A stretch of 64,000 bases of DNA from Clostridioides difficile ATCC 9689 = DSM 1296 (GTDB lineage Bacteria > Bacillota > Clostridia > Peptostreptococcales > Peptostreptococcaceae). Positions 31,324 to 39,929 of this stretch are shown in pieces. A program made the position numbers and the translations under genes. The notes beneath the pieces are model-generated. The model made no database searches. It saw nothing but the letters and a program-made list of their open reading frames with translations, and was not told the DNA's origin. Each line of letters begins with the position of its first letter. Position 1 is the stretch's first letter. The stretch spans positions 3,348,001 through 3,412,000 of the forward strand of contig NZ_CP011968.1 in the NCBI RefSeq assembly GCF_001077535.1. The letters run 5' to 3'.

Positions 31324-34300
31324 TTAGCCTATCTCTGATGCATTTTCTTTAATTTTATTTATAGTTTTAATCAATTTATTTCTCTCTTCAATATGATTTT
31401 CAAATAAATCAATTATACTTCCAACAGTTCTAAATGGGTCTTCCATCAACACTTTGTTATCCTCTATAAATCCATTCTTGACTACATAATCGACTATAAG
31501 TTTAACAAAATGTATTTGCTTAGTATTAAAGCTCTTATTATTTAAAAACTCTGAAAAAGCTTCATTTGCAGCTTCTCTATCCAATCCCACTAGTCTTCTC
31601 ACTAATTGGCTTACTGGAGTATCTCCAAACTCCTTCTTATAATCATCACAATTACCTAACTGTTTTAAGAGTATTTCCTCCAACGTTTCAACATCTTGCT
31701 TTGTTATCTTTTTATTATTTCTTAATTTAAATATTGCTAATTCATCTTTATGGCTATTTAAATAATACTCTACCTTCTTTTTATAATTCTTAAGATTGTT
31801 TGCATTATATACAGAATCATTTCTATATTCTGCTACAATCATATCTTCAAAACTTGTATAATATATCTTTTGACTAGACTTTTCAAGATACTTAATAAGC
31901 TCTCTTAATGATATACGTACTTCTTCTACCTCAAATATATCTGAATCTTCCCAAAAATCCTCTGTCATTGCTTTTTCAATAGTATATTTTTGTTGCTGAA
32001 TCTGTGGTATAGTCCCAAGTTTTGAAAGTTTTTCTGCTGTAGCCATTACATGCCTTATACCTTTACTTGCATTATTATTTTGTAAGTATGCAAGTTGTAT
32101 ATTATACATAACTACATCAAATCTTTTAGCCAATTCATCATCACTATATGAAGTTATGAGTGGTGATATATATTCTCTTATCTCATTTTGTGCTACTGCT
32201 CCAATATTGCTCCAAACATTTTCATTTTTATACTTATGTACATAACTTAAATTCATCCTAACTATATAACTATCCTCATTTAAAGCTTTTACAGAAGTTA
32301 TAAGTTCTTCTAACAATTCTTTTCTAAGTTCTGCATACTCACCTTCTATATATTTAATATCTTGAAGTTCTTTAACCATACTTACCTTTATATTAAATAA
32401 TTTTTCAGTAAGTGTTTCTGCTTTATTTCCCTCAAATCCTTTAGGATTAAATTTAAAAAATTCAAAATTATTACAAAAATCAAATATTAAGAATCTCTCC
32501 TTATCCATATCAACACCTAATAAATCTGGACATAATCTAGTTCCTCTACCTATCATTTGCCAAAACTTAGTCTTACTTCTCACTTTCTTGAAAAAAACAA
32601 GATTTAGTATTTCAGGTATGTCAATTCCTGTATCAAGCATGTCTACTGAAACTGCTATTTGAGGTAATTTATTCTTATCAGAAAAATCATCTATTATAGA
32701 ATCTACATAATTTATACTATAGTCAACTGCTTTTACAAAGTTCCCACCATACTTTGGATACAGCTTATTAAATCTTTCAACTATTGCCCTAGCATGCTTT
32801 GTATTCTTTGCAAAAATTATAGTCTTACCAATCTTTTCTTCTCCTTCTATTTTCAACCCCTCTGTCATTAGCTTATTTAAAACTAAATCTATTGTGTCAG
32901 AATTAAATAGCCACTCATTTACTGCATTATTCCCTATTTCGTCTCCAATACTCTCATCATCATTAAATGTATTTTCATATTCTTCCTTCTCTTCATCAGA
33001 AAGCTCATCATACTTAATTCCATCTTCCATAATCTTAGTCTTAAACTCAATACTAGTATAATCTACTAAATATCCATCCTCGACTGCCTTATTATACTCA
33101 TAAGCATATGTAGGTACTCCATTTTCCATGTCAAAAACTGAATAAGTATTTTTATCTATCTCATCCTTTGGTGTAGCAGTAAGACCCATTAAGTAAGAAT
33201 CAAAATAATCAAAGATTGACTTATATTTTTTATAAATACTTCTATGCGATTCATCTATTATAATTAAATCAAAATGGCCAGGTGTAAACAATCTCTTTCC
33301 ATCCTTAGACTTCGTATCATCAATTGCATTCATCATTGTTGGATATGTAGAAAATATCATCCTAGCATCTTCTGGGCTGTCTTTGCTATCCAATAAATTA
33401 CATAACGCCAAGTTAGGTAATAGCTTAGTAAAACTTTTTTTAGCTTGCTTTACCAATGCTTTTCTATCTGCTAGAAATAATATATTTTTAATCCAATTAT
33501 GTCTTGAAAGTACATCAACTATAGATATAGCAATTCTTGTTTTTCCTGTACCAGTAGCACATACCAAAAGAGTTTTGCGTTGCTTATTTTCAAGAGCCTC
33601 ACATACAGCCCTAATAGCTTCTTTTTGATAATATCTATTGGATATTTCATCATTTATTGTTACAGAACTTAAAGACTTCTTACTCTTTCTTCTATCTATC
33701 ATAAGTTGTAATTCTGATTTTTTATAAAATCCATAAACTTTTCTATCTGAATAGTCATCCCAAATATACATATCAAAACCATTAGTCAAAAATATTACTG
33801 GTCTTTGACTATATCTCTTTTCCAAACAATCTGCATATAATTTAGCTTGTTGTTGACCAATTTTTGGATCTTTACTCGTTCTTTTCGCCTCAACTACTGC
33901 TAATGGCTTACCATTTTCACCATAAAGAACATAATCTACATATCCTACACCACTTTCATTAGGCATACCTTGTACTTCTATTTCCTCCCCTATATCTTTT
34001 CCAAATTCCCAACCTGCAAGCTTTAATTCTATATTTATATATCTTTTTCTTGTCTCAAATTCGCTTACTTCGTCTATCTTGAAATCATAGTTTACAGTAT
34101 TAACTTTTCTCTTTTCAGTTAGTGACTTTCTTAATTCCTCATTTTCTTTTATTACTTCTTCAAGCTTTTTATCTTTTGAACTTAATCTCTCATAAAGATT
34201 TTTAAGTTCGTCCGGTCTCGTCCTTTTCTCTTCCCCATAAAGTAATAAATCTTCATTAAAGTCTTCTGCTGTATATTCATCTGAATAACAATAGTCTATC

Positions 34301-34659
34301 CAACTAACAAATTGATGCAAATTGTTAAGTGAAAGTATTGCTTCTCCTCTCTCTATGTTCGCACTAGTATGTACAGATAAATTACCTAATTTAACTATAT
34401 ATTTTAATAAAGGTAACATATCATAGTCTATAAGTTCTATAAAACTATTATTATGAATCAACGTACTGAGATTATCTTGATAAGGCAATACTAAATCACT
34501 ATCATTAGCATATAGCCATTTTACTGCAAGCTCTAAAGCTCTTCTTGTTATAGTTGCACAAGTAGATGGACTAACTAGTATACTTTTTTCTGCTTCTAAG
34601 CAAGCAGTATTAAAACTATTGAAATTTTTCTTCTTTTGTAAAAAATCAAAATTACCCAA
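31324..34659 (-). CDS. hsdR: Type I restriction enzyme R subunit
   Basis: A 1111-aa motor-nuclease. The N-terminus (about 1-140) resembles a DUF4145 domain, then the HsdR nuclease with YVDYVLYGENGKPLAVVEAKR (D...ExK), SF2 helicase Walker A LVCATGTGKTRIA, DEAH-like IIDESHRS, LTATPKDE and the RGTRLCPDLLG motif VI region. It cuts unmethylated DNA after translocation, with HsdM2S. Starts with TTG; AAAGGGGG lies 8 nt upstream. Separated from hsdS by three small genes. Confidence 0.93.
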   Translation of the reverse strand: MGNFDFLQKKKNFNSFNTACLEAEKSILVSPSTCATITRRALELAVKWLYANDSDLVLPYQDNLSTLIHNNSFIELIDYDMLPLLKYIVKLGNLSVHTSANIERGEAILSLNNLHQFVSWIDYCYSDEYTAEDFNEDLLLYGEEKRTRPDELKNLYERLSSKDKKLEEVIKENEELRKSLTEKRKVNTVNYDFKIDEVSEFETRKRYINIELKLAGWEFGKDIGEEIEVQGMPNESGVGYVDYVLYGENGKPLAVVEAKRTSKDPKIGQQQAKLYADCLEKRYSQRPVIFLTNGFDMYIWDDYSDRKVYGFYKKSELQLMIDRRKSKKSLSSVTINDEISNRYYQKEAIRAVCEALENKQRKTLLVCATGTGKTRIAISIVDVLSRHNWIKNILFLADRKALVKQAKKSFTKLLPNLALCNLLDSKDSPEDARMIFSTYPTMMNAIDDTKSKDGKRLFTPGHFDLIIIDESHRSIYKKYKSIFDYFDSYLMGLTATPKDEIDKNTYSVFDMENGVPTYAYEYNKAVEDGYLVDYTSIEFKTKIMEDGIKYDELSDEEKEEYENTFNDDESIGDEIGNNAVNEWLFNSDTIDLVLNKLMTEGLKIEGEEKIGKTIIFAKNTKHARAIVERFNKLYPKYGGNFVKAVDYSINYVDSIIDDFSDKNKLPQIAVSVDMLDTGIDIPEILNLVFFKKVRSKTKFWQMIGRGTRLCPDLLGVDMDKERFLIFDFCNNFEFFKFNPKGFEGNKAETLTEKLFNIKVSMVKELQDIKYIEGEYAELRKELLEELITSVKALNEDSYIVRMNLSYVHKYKNENVWSNIGAVAQNEIREYISPLITSYSDDELAKRFDVVMYNIQLAYLQNNNASKGIRHVMATAEKLSKLGTIPQIQQQKYTIEKAMTEDFWEDSDIFEVEEVRISLRELIKYLEKSSQKIYYTSFEDMIVAEYRNDSVYNANNLKNYKKKVEYYLNSHKDELAIFKLRNNKKITKQDVETLEEILLKQLGNCDDYKKEFGDTPVSQLVRRLVGLDREAANEAFSEFLNNKSFNTKQIHFVKLIVDYVVKNGFIEDNKVLMEDPFRTVGSIIDLFENHIEERNKLIKTINKIKENASEIG

Positions 34660-34707
34660 GCTTTTATCCCCCTTTTGTCCCTTAGTTAAAATAAATCTCT
34701 CTAAAAA

Positions 34708-35136
34708 CTATTTCTTACAGCTGTTTCTTATACTAACAAATACTTCTTCATTTTCTGTAAACAATTCGTACATATCTTCAAACTGTGGTATATCATATCC
34801 ATGAGAATCATCATTTCTCAATTTTCTAAGTGTTTCTATAACTATAGAAGAATTTTTAGGTAATAAATTGTGATACTCACAAGCTAAAAGGTAGTCATAA
34901 AAGTTTTTAGATTTTATGTTTAAATCAATTGATTTATAATACAACATTGCTTTTGTTAATTCTAGAAATGATACCATATAGCTTTTAAAGCCTTCTTTTA
35001 TGTATCTAGCCCATAACTCAGGCATTTCTTCCTTATCATATAAGATTTTGAAGTTTTGCAGGTCATACAAGCAAGAACCAAAATCCCTATTTACTTCTTC
35101 TATTGAGTTCCAAGATAATTTGTTTCTAATTACCAT
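34708..35136 (-). CDS. hepT: HEPN-domain toxin (HepT-like)
   Basis: A 142-aa helical protein of the HI0074/HepT group. R107-N-D-D-S-H112-G-Y114 matches the RX4HXY RNase motif of HepT toxins, with the Tyr that MntA partners modify with AMP. Its start lies inside the end of the MNT gene (11-nt overlap), the usual order in HEPN/MNT toxin-antitoxin pairs. A non-toxic nucleotidyltransferase substrate-binding role is the older annotation for this family. Confidence 0.78.
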   Translation of the reverse strand: MVIRNKLSWNSIEEVNRDFGSCLYDLQNFKILYDKEEMPELWARYIKEGFKSYMVSFLELTKAMLYYKSIDLNIKSKNFYDYLLACEYHNLLPKNSSIVIETLRKLRNDDSHGYDIPQFEDMYELFTENEEVFVSIRNSCKK

Positions 35137-35506
35137 ACATGTCCCTCCAATCTAAGATATCTATTACATCACTGTTTTCAAAATAGAATTTATTTATATA
35201 ATCCTTAAAATCTTTAGATTCATAAATAACTTCACCTTCTAAAATAGCTTTTTTAAGTGCTATTGTATAATTATCTGTAACAATTTTTAGGTCTACATCA
35301 ATGTCTAATATATTTCTTAGAGCTTCTGTCTTAGTTGCAAGTTCTGTAATTGGTACTTTTTTGATAGGAATCCAAGCTATGTCTATATCACTTTCTGATG
35401 TATGTTTATCTGTTCCATAACTACCAAATATTATGATTGCTAGAGTATTTTCTTTTGGAAATACATTTATTATTGAGTTTTTAATCTCATTTGGTATATT
35501 TCTCAT
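35126..35506 (-). CDS. mntA: MNT-domain nucleotidyltransferase (MntA-like antitoxin)
   Basis: A 126-aa minimal nucleotidyltransferase. IIFGSYGTDKHTSESDIDIAW holds the GSX10DXD motif (Gly28, Ser29, Asp40, Asp42), with the third Asp in DIDVDLK. In MntA/HepT pairs this enzyme adds AMP to the toxin's Tyr and neutralises it. AAGAGGTG lies upstream of the ATG. Embedded between hsdS and hsdR. Confidence 0.82.
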   Translation of the reverse strand: MRNIPNEIKNSIINVFPKENTLAIIIFGSYGTDKHTSESDIDIAWIPIKKVPITELATKTEALRNILDIDVDLKIVTDNYTIALKKAILEGEVIYESKDFKDYINKFYFENSDVIDILDWRDMYGN

Positions 35507-35538
35507 TTAATCACCTCTTGTTTATTAGGTAATATTAC

Positions 35539-35847
35539 TTAATTAAATTTATATCCATAATCTTTTAATCTATTTATACATATTTCTCTTTCTTCATCAG
35601 TAAACAACTCTTTATACTTTTCTTTTAATACTAATACTTCTAATGATAAATCTAATCTCTTACACTCCCATAGTCTTGTAAATCCTTCAGTAGCTCCTTC
35701 TTTATTGATTAATTCTTTAGCAGCTAATAAGGCTCCTTTGTTATTTATCAGTTGTAAAAATCTTGTTGGCTTATAGTTACATTGTAAATCAGCTTCTTTA
35801 TAGATATTTACCATGTTATGGTATAAATCTAGCTCTATTTGATTCAT
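35539..35847 (-). CDS. Small conserved protein in the hsd operon, function unknown
   Basis: A 102-aa soluble, mainly helical protein. The segment GFTRLWECKRLDLSLEVLVL and the end TDEEREICINRLKDYGYKFN recall short proteins often found next to restriction or toxin-antitoxin genes; I cannot name the family with certainty. GGGGG lies about 12 nt before the ATG. It lies 32 nt from both hsdS and mntA. Confidence 0.65.
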   Translation of the reverse strand: MNQIELDLYHNMVNIYKEADLQCNYKPTRFLQLINNKGALLAAKELINKEGATEGFTRLWECKRLDLSLEVLVLKEKYKELFTDEEREICINRLKDYGYKFN

Positions 35848-35879
35848 AGATTTTATTCCCCCATTTTAATAATTGTATT

Positions 35880-37064
35880 TTAGTTGAATAACTCTCCTTT
35901 AAAAGCTTTTTGCATTAATGAGTTAAAGTTGTCTTCTAGTTCTTTTAAGCTAGTTTCCATTTCAAACTTCAAAGAGTTTACTTGTTTAACGAAGTTGGCA
36001 AATTGATTTTGAAGTCTAATAGGAGGTACAATAATATTTATTTTTCTAACAGCATCTTTAGTTATCGTTTTTGTTACAGCTCCTCTTACTTTCTCTTTTA
36101 TTTTACTTTCCATATAGGATGTTAGTAAAAGGTTATATAAGAATATATGATTCACTTTATCTTCATTAAATCTAAGCATAAATTGATTCATAGCTAAAGA
36201 TACTGGTTTATTTAAAAATGGCATTAAATAAACTTTACCTGCACTACCTATCTTATTTATTATAACCTCACCACCAAACACCTTTGATTTTTCAAGATAA
36301 TTATATGCATGTTCATCGATATACTTAACACCTTTTTCAAAGTTATTATTTTCTAAATCTGTAGTTCTTACCATTAAGGCATAACCTTTTGTATCTAAAA
36401 GAGTTACATTATCTCTTAAGGTTTCATAACTACCATTTGAATGATAATCAGTTAAAACATCTAAATATTTCCCTATTTCTGAAATTTCCCAGTTTTTTTC
36501 ATTCTTTGATGGAGTACCAAACATCTCAATAAATCTTGATTTAACTAATTCATCCAATACTTCTATTTGCTCTTTTCTTTTATCTATTAACTCTTGAGCC
36601 TTGTCTAAAACACGCACTACCTTTTCTTGCACTTTTAAATTATACATGCGTATTTTTATATTAGCTAATCCTTCATTATTTAAAGCTGATTGTGTAGCAC
36701 CTTTACTTAACCTATTTTTTTGATTTAGAAAATAACTACTATTTAAGTAATGGTATAAATATTGAGGCAATATTTCTTTTGATGGTTTTAAAACATAAAA
36801 TCCAGTCGATACTATTATATTTTTATTAGTTTTATTAATAACTAATGTTTTCTTTGTGTCCTTCATTTTTGCAAATATAACTTCTCCTATATTTACAGTT
36901 TGATTTGCTCTAGAAGGTTTATTTTCATAAGTAACTATTTCTAGATTGCTTATCTTGTTAAAATCTAAGTTTCCAGTACTAAGATATGAGCGTTCTCCAT
37001 CAAACTTTTTTACATTTTCCCCGCTTATACTAACAACATCTAAAATTTTTGCTTCATCAACCAT
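35880..37064 (-). CDS. hsdS: Type I restriction enzyme specificity (S) subunit
   Basis: A 394-aa HsdS with two target-recognition domains (about 1-145 and 185-345), each followed by a helical spacer (VQEKVVRVLDKAQELIDKRK and LQNQFANFVKQVNSLKFEME). TRD ends carry GATQSALNNEGLANIKI and GAVTKTITKDAVRKINI, a repeated pattern that shows both halves are present. Ends 4 nt after hsdM. Determines the methylated bipartite DNA site, which cannot be predicted from this sequence. Confidence 0.93.
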   Translation of the reverse strand: MVDEAKILDVVSISGENVKKFDGERSYLSTGNLDFNKISNLEIVTYENKPSRANQTVNIGEVIFAKMKDTKKTLVINKTNKNIIVSTGFYVLKPSKEILPQYLYHYLNSSYFLNQKNRLSKGATQSALNNEGLANIKIRMYNLKVQEKVVRVLDKAQELIDKRKEQIEVLDELVKSRFIEMFGTPSKNEKNWEISEIGKYLDVLTDYHSNGSYETLRDNVTLLDTKGYALMVRTTDLENNNFEKGVKYIDEHAYNYLEKSKVFGGEVIINKIGSAGKVYLMPFLNKPVSLAMNQFMLRFNEDKVNHIFLYNLLLTSYMESKIKEKVRGAVTKTITKDAVRKINIIVPPIRLQNQFANFVKQVNSLKFEMETSLKELEDNFNSLMQKAFKGELFN

Positions 37065-37067
37065 ACT

Positions 37068-38531
37068 CTACACCTCTAACATTCTTTCTAGTTCCTCTAA
37101 TCCATCCACTATCTCTTTCTCTAACGCCTTAACCCTACCCATAATAACACTAGGAGCATCATAAACTACTTCTTCATACACTACCTCTTTATACTTATTA
37201 ATAGATAAATCATACCCATTCTCTCTTATCTCTTCCACATCAACAAAAAAACTTTGCTCTGTTCTTTTTCTATCTACTTCACCATCAAGATTATCAAATC
37301 TCTTAATAATATCCTCTATATCACTATCCTTTATCTCATTTCTCTTATCATCCAAAGAATAACCATCAGCTTTCATATCATAGAACCATACCTTATCAGT
37401 TCCACCTGTTCCTGTTTTAGTAAATATCATTATAGCTGTAGATACTCCTGCATAAGGCTTAAACACTCCACTTGGCATTGATATTATAGCTTCCAATTTA
37501 TGATTATCAACTATTTCTTTTCTTATCGATTTATGTCCACCTGTTGAACCAAACAATACTCCATCTGGCACTATACATGCGCATCTTCCACCAATTTTTA
37601 AAACTCTTAAAAAAAGTGCCAAGAATAATAACTCTGTTTTCTTTGTCTTAGTCACTTTTAATAAATCTGCTGACACTGCTTCATAATCTAAACTTCCCTT
37701 AAAAGGAGGATTTGCTAACACCAATGTAAACTTATCTTTATCTGTATTAACCTCCGATAAAGAATCCTTATACTCTATATTAGGATTGTCAACGCCATGC
37801 AACATCATATTCATAGCACCTATTCTAAGCATAGTTCTATCCATATCAAATCCATAGAACATACCATTATTAAAATGCTCCTTCAGCCCTTGCACTAAGA
37901 AAAGACTTGAATGATTATCCCTTAAGTATTGTTGTGATGATACTAAAAAACCTGCTGAACCTGCTGCCGGGTCTACTATAATATCTTCTGGTGTTGGTTT
38001 AATAAGTCTTACTATCATATCTATTATGTGTCTTGGAGTCCTAAATTGACCATTAGTACCTGCTGTAGCCACTTTGGATAATAAATACTCATACAAATCT
38101 CCCTTTGTATCTCTATCCTTACTTAATTCTAAATTACTAATACCATCAACTATTTTAGATAACATAAGAGGCGTAGGAATTTTAAATATTGCATCTCCCA
38201 TGTACTTTGCATAAGCTGAGTCTTTATTTCCATGTAATTTTTTTATGAAAGGAAACACTTCATTTTGTACTATTTCATACATTTTTTCTGAATTTCCTTC
38301 ATTAGAAAACTTACTCCATCTTAAATGTTGATGTTCATCATTAAATATCCTTTCAAAAGAAACTCCCAAAAGAGTTGCTTCTGCTTCATTTTTTGTTTCT
38401 ACTTCATCCAATCCTTTAATAAATAAAAGATATGTAAATTGTTCTATAACTTCTAATGGATTAGTTAATCCACCAGTCCAAAATGTCTCCCAAATCTTGT
38501 CTACTTTGCTCCTTAATTCTCCTGTAATCAT
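37068..38531 (-). CDS. hsdM: Type I restriction enzyme methylase (M) subunit
   Basis: A 487-aa N6-adenine methyltransferase. N-terminal HsdM helical domain (about 5-125), SAM motif DPAAGSAGFLVSSQ, catalytic LVLANPPFKG (NPPF), then ACIVPDGVLFGSTGG. GGAGGG lies upstream of the ATG. First gene of the hsdM-hsdS-102 aa-mntA-hepT-hsdR unit. Confidence 0.95.
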   Translation of the reverse strand: MITGELRSKVDKIWETFWTGGLTNPLEVIEQFTYLLFIKGLDEVETKNEAEATLLGVSFERIFNDEHQHLRWSKFSNEGNSEKMYEIVQNEVFPFIKKLHGNKDSAYAKYMGDAIFKIPTPLMLSKIVDGISNLELSKDRDTKGDLYEYLLSKVATAGTNGQFRTPRHIIDMIVRLIKPTPEDIIVDPAAGSAGFLVSSQQYLRDNHSSLFLVQGLKEHFNNGMFYGFDMDRTMLRIGAMNMMLHGVDNPNIEYKDSLSEVNTDKDKFTLVLANPPFKGSLDYEAVSADLLKVTKTKKTELLFLALFLRVLKIGGRCACIVPDGVLFGSTGGHKSIRKEIVDNHKLEAIISMPSGVFKPYAGVSTAIMIFTKTGTGGTDKVWFYDMKADGYSLDDKRNEIKDSDIEDIIKRFDNLDGEVDRKRTEQSFFVDVEEIRENGYDLSINKYKEVVYEEVVYDAPSVIMGRVKALEKEIVDGLEELERMLEV

Positions 38532-39040
38532 ATATGACTTTCCCTCCAGTGTTCATAAAATAATTTAAATATATATTTTAGTCGTACGCCTTAATAGTTA
38601 GTGTCTTATGTTAAATCCAAGTTTTTACTACACAGTTATTAAATTATTTTTCCTATTTACATGTTTTAGTTAAAAAACTAATGCAATACTCTTATTTTAT
38701 GATTATTATATATACCATACAAAATTATTTTATCATATATCCATCATAGAAGTCATCTACCTGGATAATTCTTACCATATTATAACTTTTTAATATTAAT
38801 TTAAACTTAGAAAGAACTTTTTTATTTAATTATATCATCTTCCTTATTTCAAATTTCTCAATTACAATATTAATCAAAAAATAAAATAAGATGCTGTCTC
38901 AAAATAGATATAATCTTCTTTTTTATTGTCAGAATGATGAAAATATATTTAATTTCATACAAAAAAGAGTGCCTCATGAACTAAAAAGTTCATTTTGAGA
39001 CACCCCTTAATTTAATCTTACTTATTCTTTCCCTTTATTA
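38532..39040. other. 509-bp intergenic region with hsdM promoter and MITE-like repeat
   Basis: AT-rich sequence upstream of hsdM (38532-38890) in which I find no gene and no clear promoter, then MITE-like copy 2 (38895-39002), which abuts the aldolase stop codon and probably also terminates the fructose operon. Confidence 0.5.
38895..39002 (+). mobile_element. MITE-like repeat, copy 2
   Basis: Terminal inverted repeats TGTCTCAAAAT (38895-38905) and ATTTTGAGACA (38992-39002) are perfect. The right third folds as a long hairpin (GTGCCTCATGAACT with AGTTCATTTTGAGACAC). 108 bp, no coding capacity. Same orientation as copy 1. Confidence 0.75.
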
Positions 39041-39910
39041 TTAACACTTCACTGTCTCTATTGCTTTTCCTACACATCCACAAACTTCCATCCTACTCTT
39101 AACAAAATCTTTAACTGACTCTAAACCTTTTTTACCATATTTCTTAGGGTCAATTACCTCTGGGTCAGAATTAAGCACATTCTTAACTCCATTGCTATAA
39201 GCAATCCTTAATTCAGTTGCATAATTAACCTTGCAAATCCCTCTTTTTATAGATTCCTTAATAACTTCATCTGGTATTCCAGACCCACCATGTAATACTA
39301 ATGGAACTGATACAACATCTCTAATTTCAGATAATCTATCTAAATCAAGCTTTGGCTCTCCCTTATATAATCCATGTGCCGTACCTATTGCTACTGCTAA
39401 AGATGATACCCCTGTTCTCTCTACAAACTCTTTTGCTTCTAATGGGTCTGTATATGCTCCCCCATCACCACCATCTAAATCGTCTTCCTTACCTCCAACT
39501 TTACCTAATTCAGCTTCAACAGGTATATCTGAAGGCATACATGCATCTACAACAGATTTAGATATTGAAATATTATCTTCATAACTTTCATGAGAACCAT
39601 CAATCATAATAGAAGTATATCCAACTCTAAGTGCCTGCATAGCTAGTCCAAAGCTTGAACCATGGTCTAAGTGCATTGCCACAGGAACACTTGCCTTCTC
39701 TGATGCTACCTTTACATTCGCTAAATAATAATCTAGTCCTGCATACTTTATTGTTGAAGGTGTTGTTTGCAATATTACTGGTGATTTAAGTTCTTCAGCA
39801 GCCTCTATTACTGCCATAACCATCTCCATATTTTCAACATTAAATGCACCTACTGCATAATGCCCTTCTTGTGCATCTAATAATATTTGTTTAGTTGTCA
39901 CTAATGCCAT
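39041..39910 (-). CDS. fba: Class II fructose-bisphosphate aldolase
   Basis: A 289-aa zinc aldolase that splits fructose-1,6-bisphosphate (or tagatose-1,6-bisphosphate; the two cannot be told apart here). Zinc and catalytic motifs: AMHLDHG, IMIDGSHE, VEAELGKVGGKEDD and VLHGGSGIPDE. AGGAGGAG precedes the ATG. Last gene of the fruK-EIIBCA-fba operon, so it uses the product of the adjacent sugar-phosphate kinase. Confidence 0.92.
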   Translation of the reverse strand: MALVTTKQILLDAQEGHYAVGAFNVENMEMVMAVIEAAEELKSPVILQTTPSTIKYAGLDYYLANVKVASEKASVPVAMHLDHGSSFGLAMQALRVGYTSIMIDGSHESYEDNISISKSVVDACMPSDIPVEAELGKVGGKEDDLDGGDGGAYTDPLEAKEFVERTGVSSLAVAIGTAHGLYKGEPKLDLDRLSEIRDVVSVPLVLHGGSGIPDEVIKESIKRGICKVNYATELRIAYSNGVKNVLNSDPEVIDPKKYGKKGLESVKDFVKSRMEVCGCVGKAIETVKC

Positions 39911-39929
39911 AATTTCTCCTCCTATATGT

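Noticed and set aside
35880-37064. Truncated HsdS
   Set aside because: Two target domains with the repeated GAxxxxx(L/I)xxxxxxxI ends and two helical spacers are present; length is normal.
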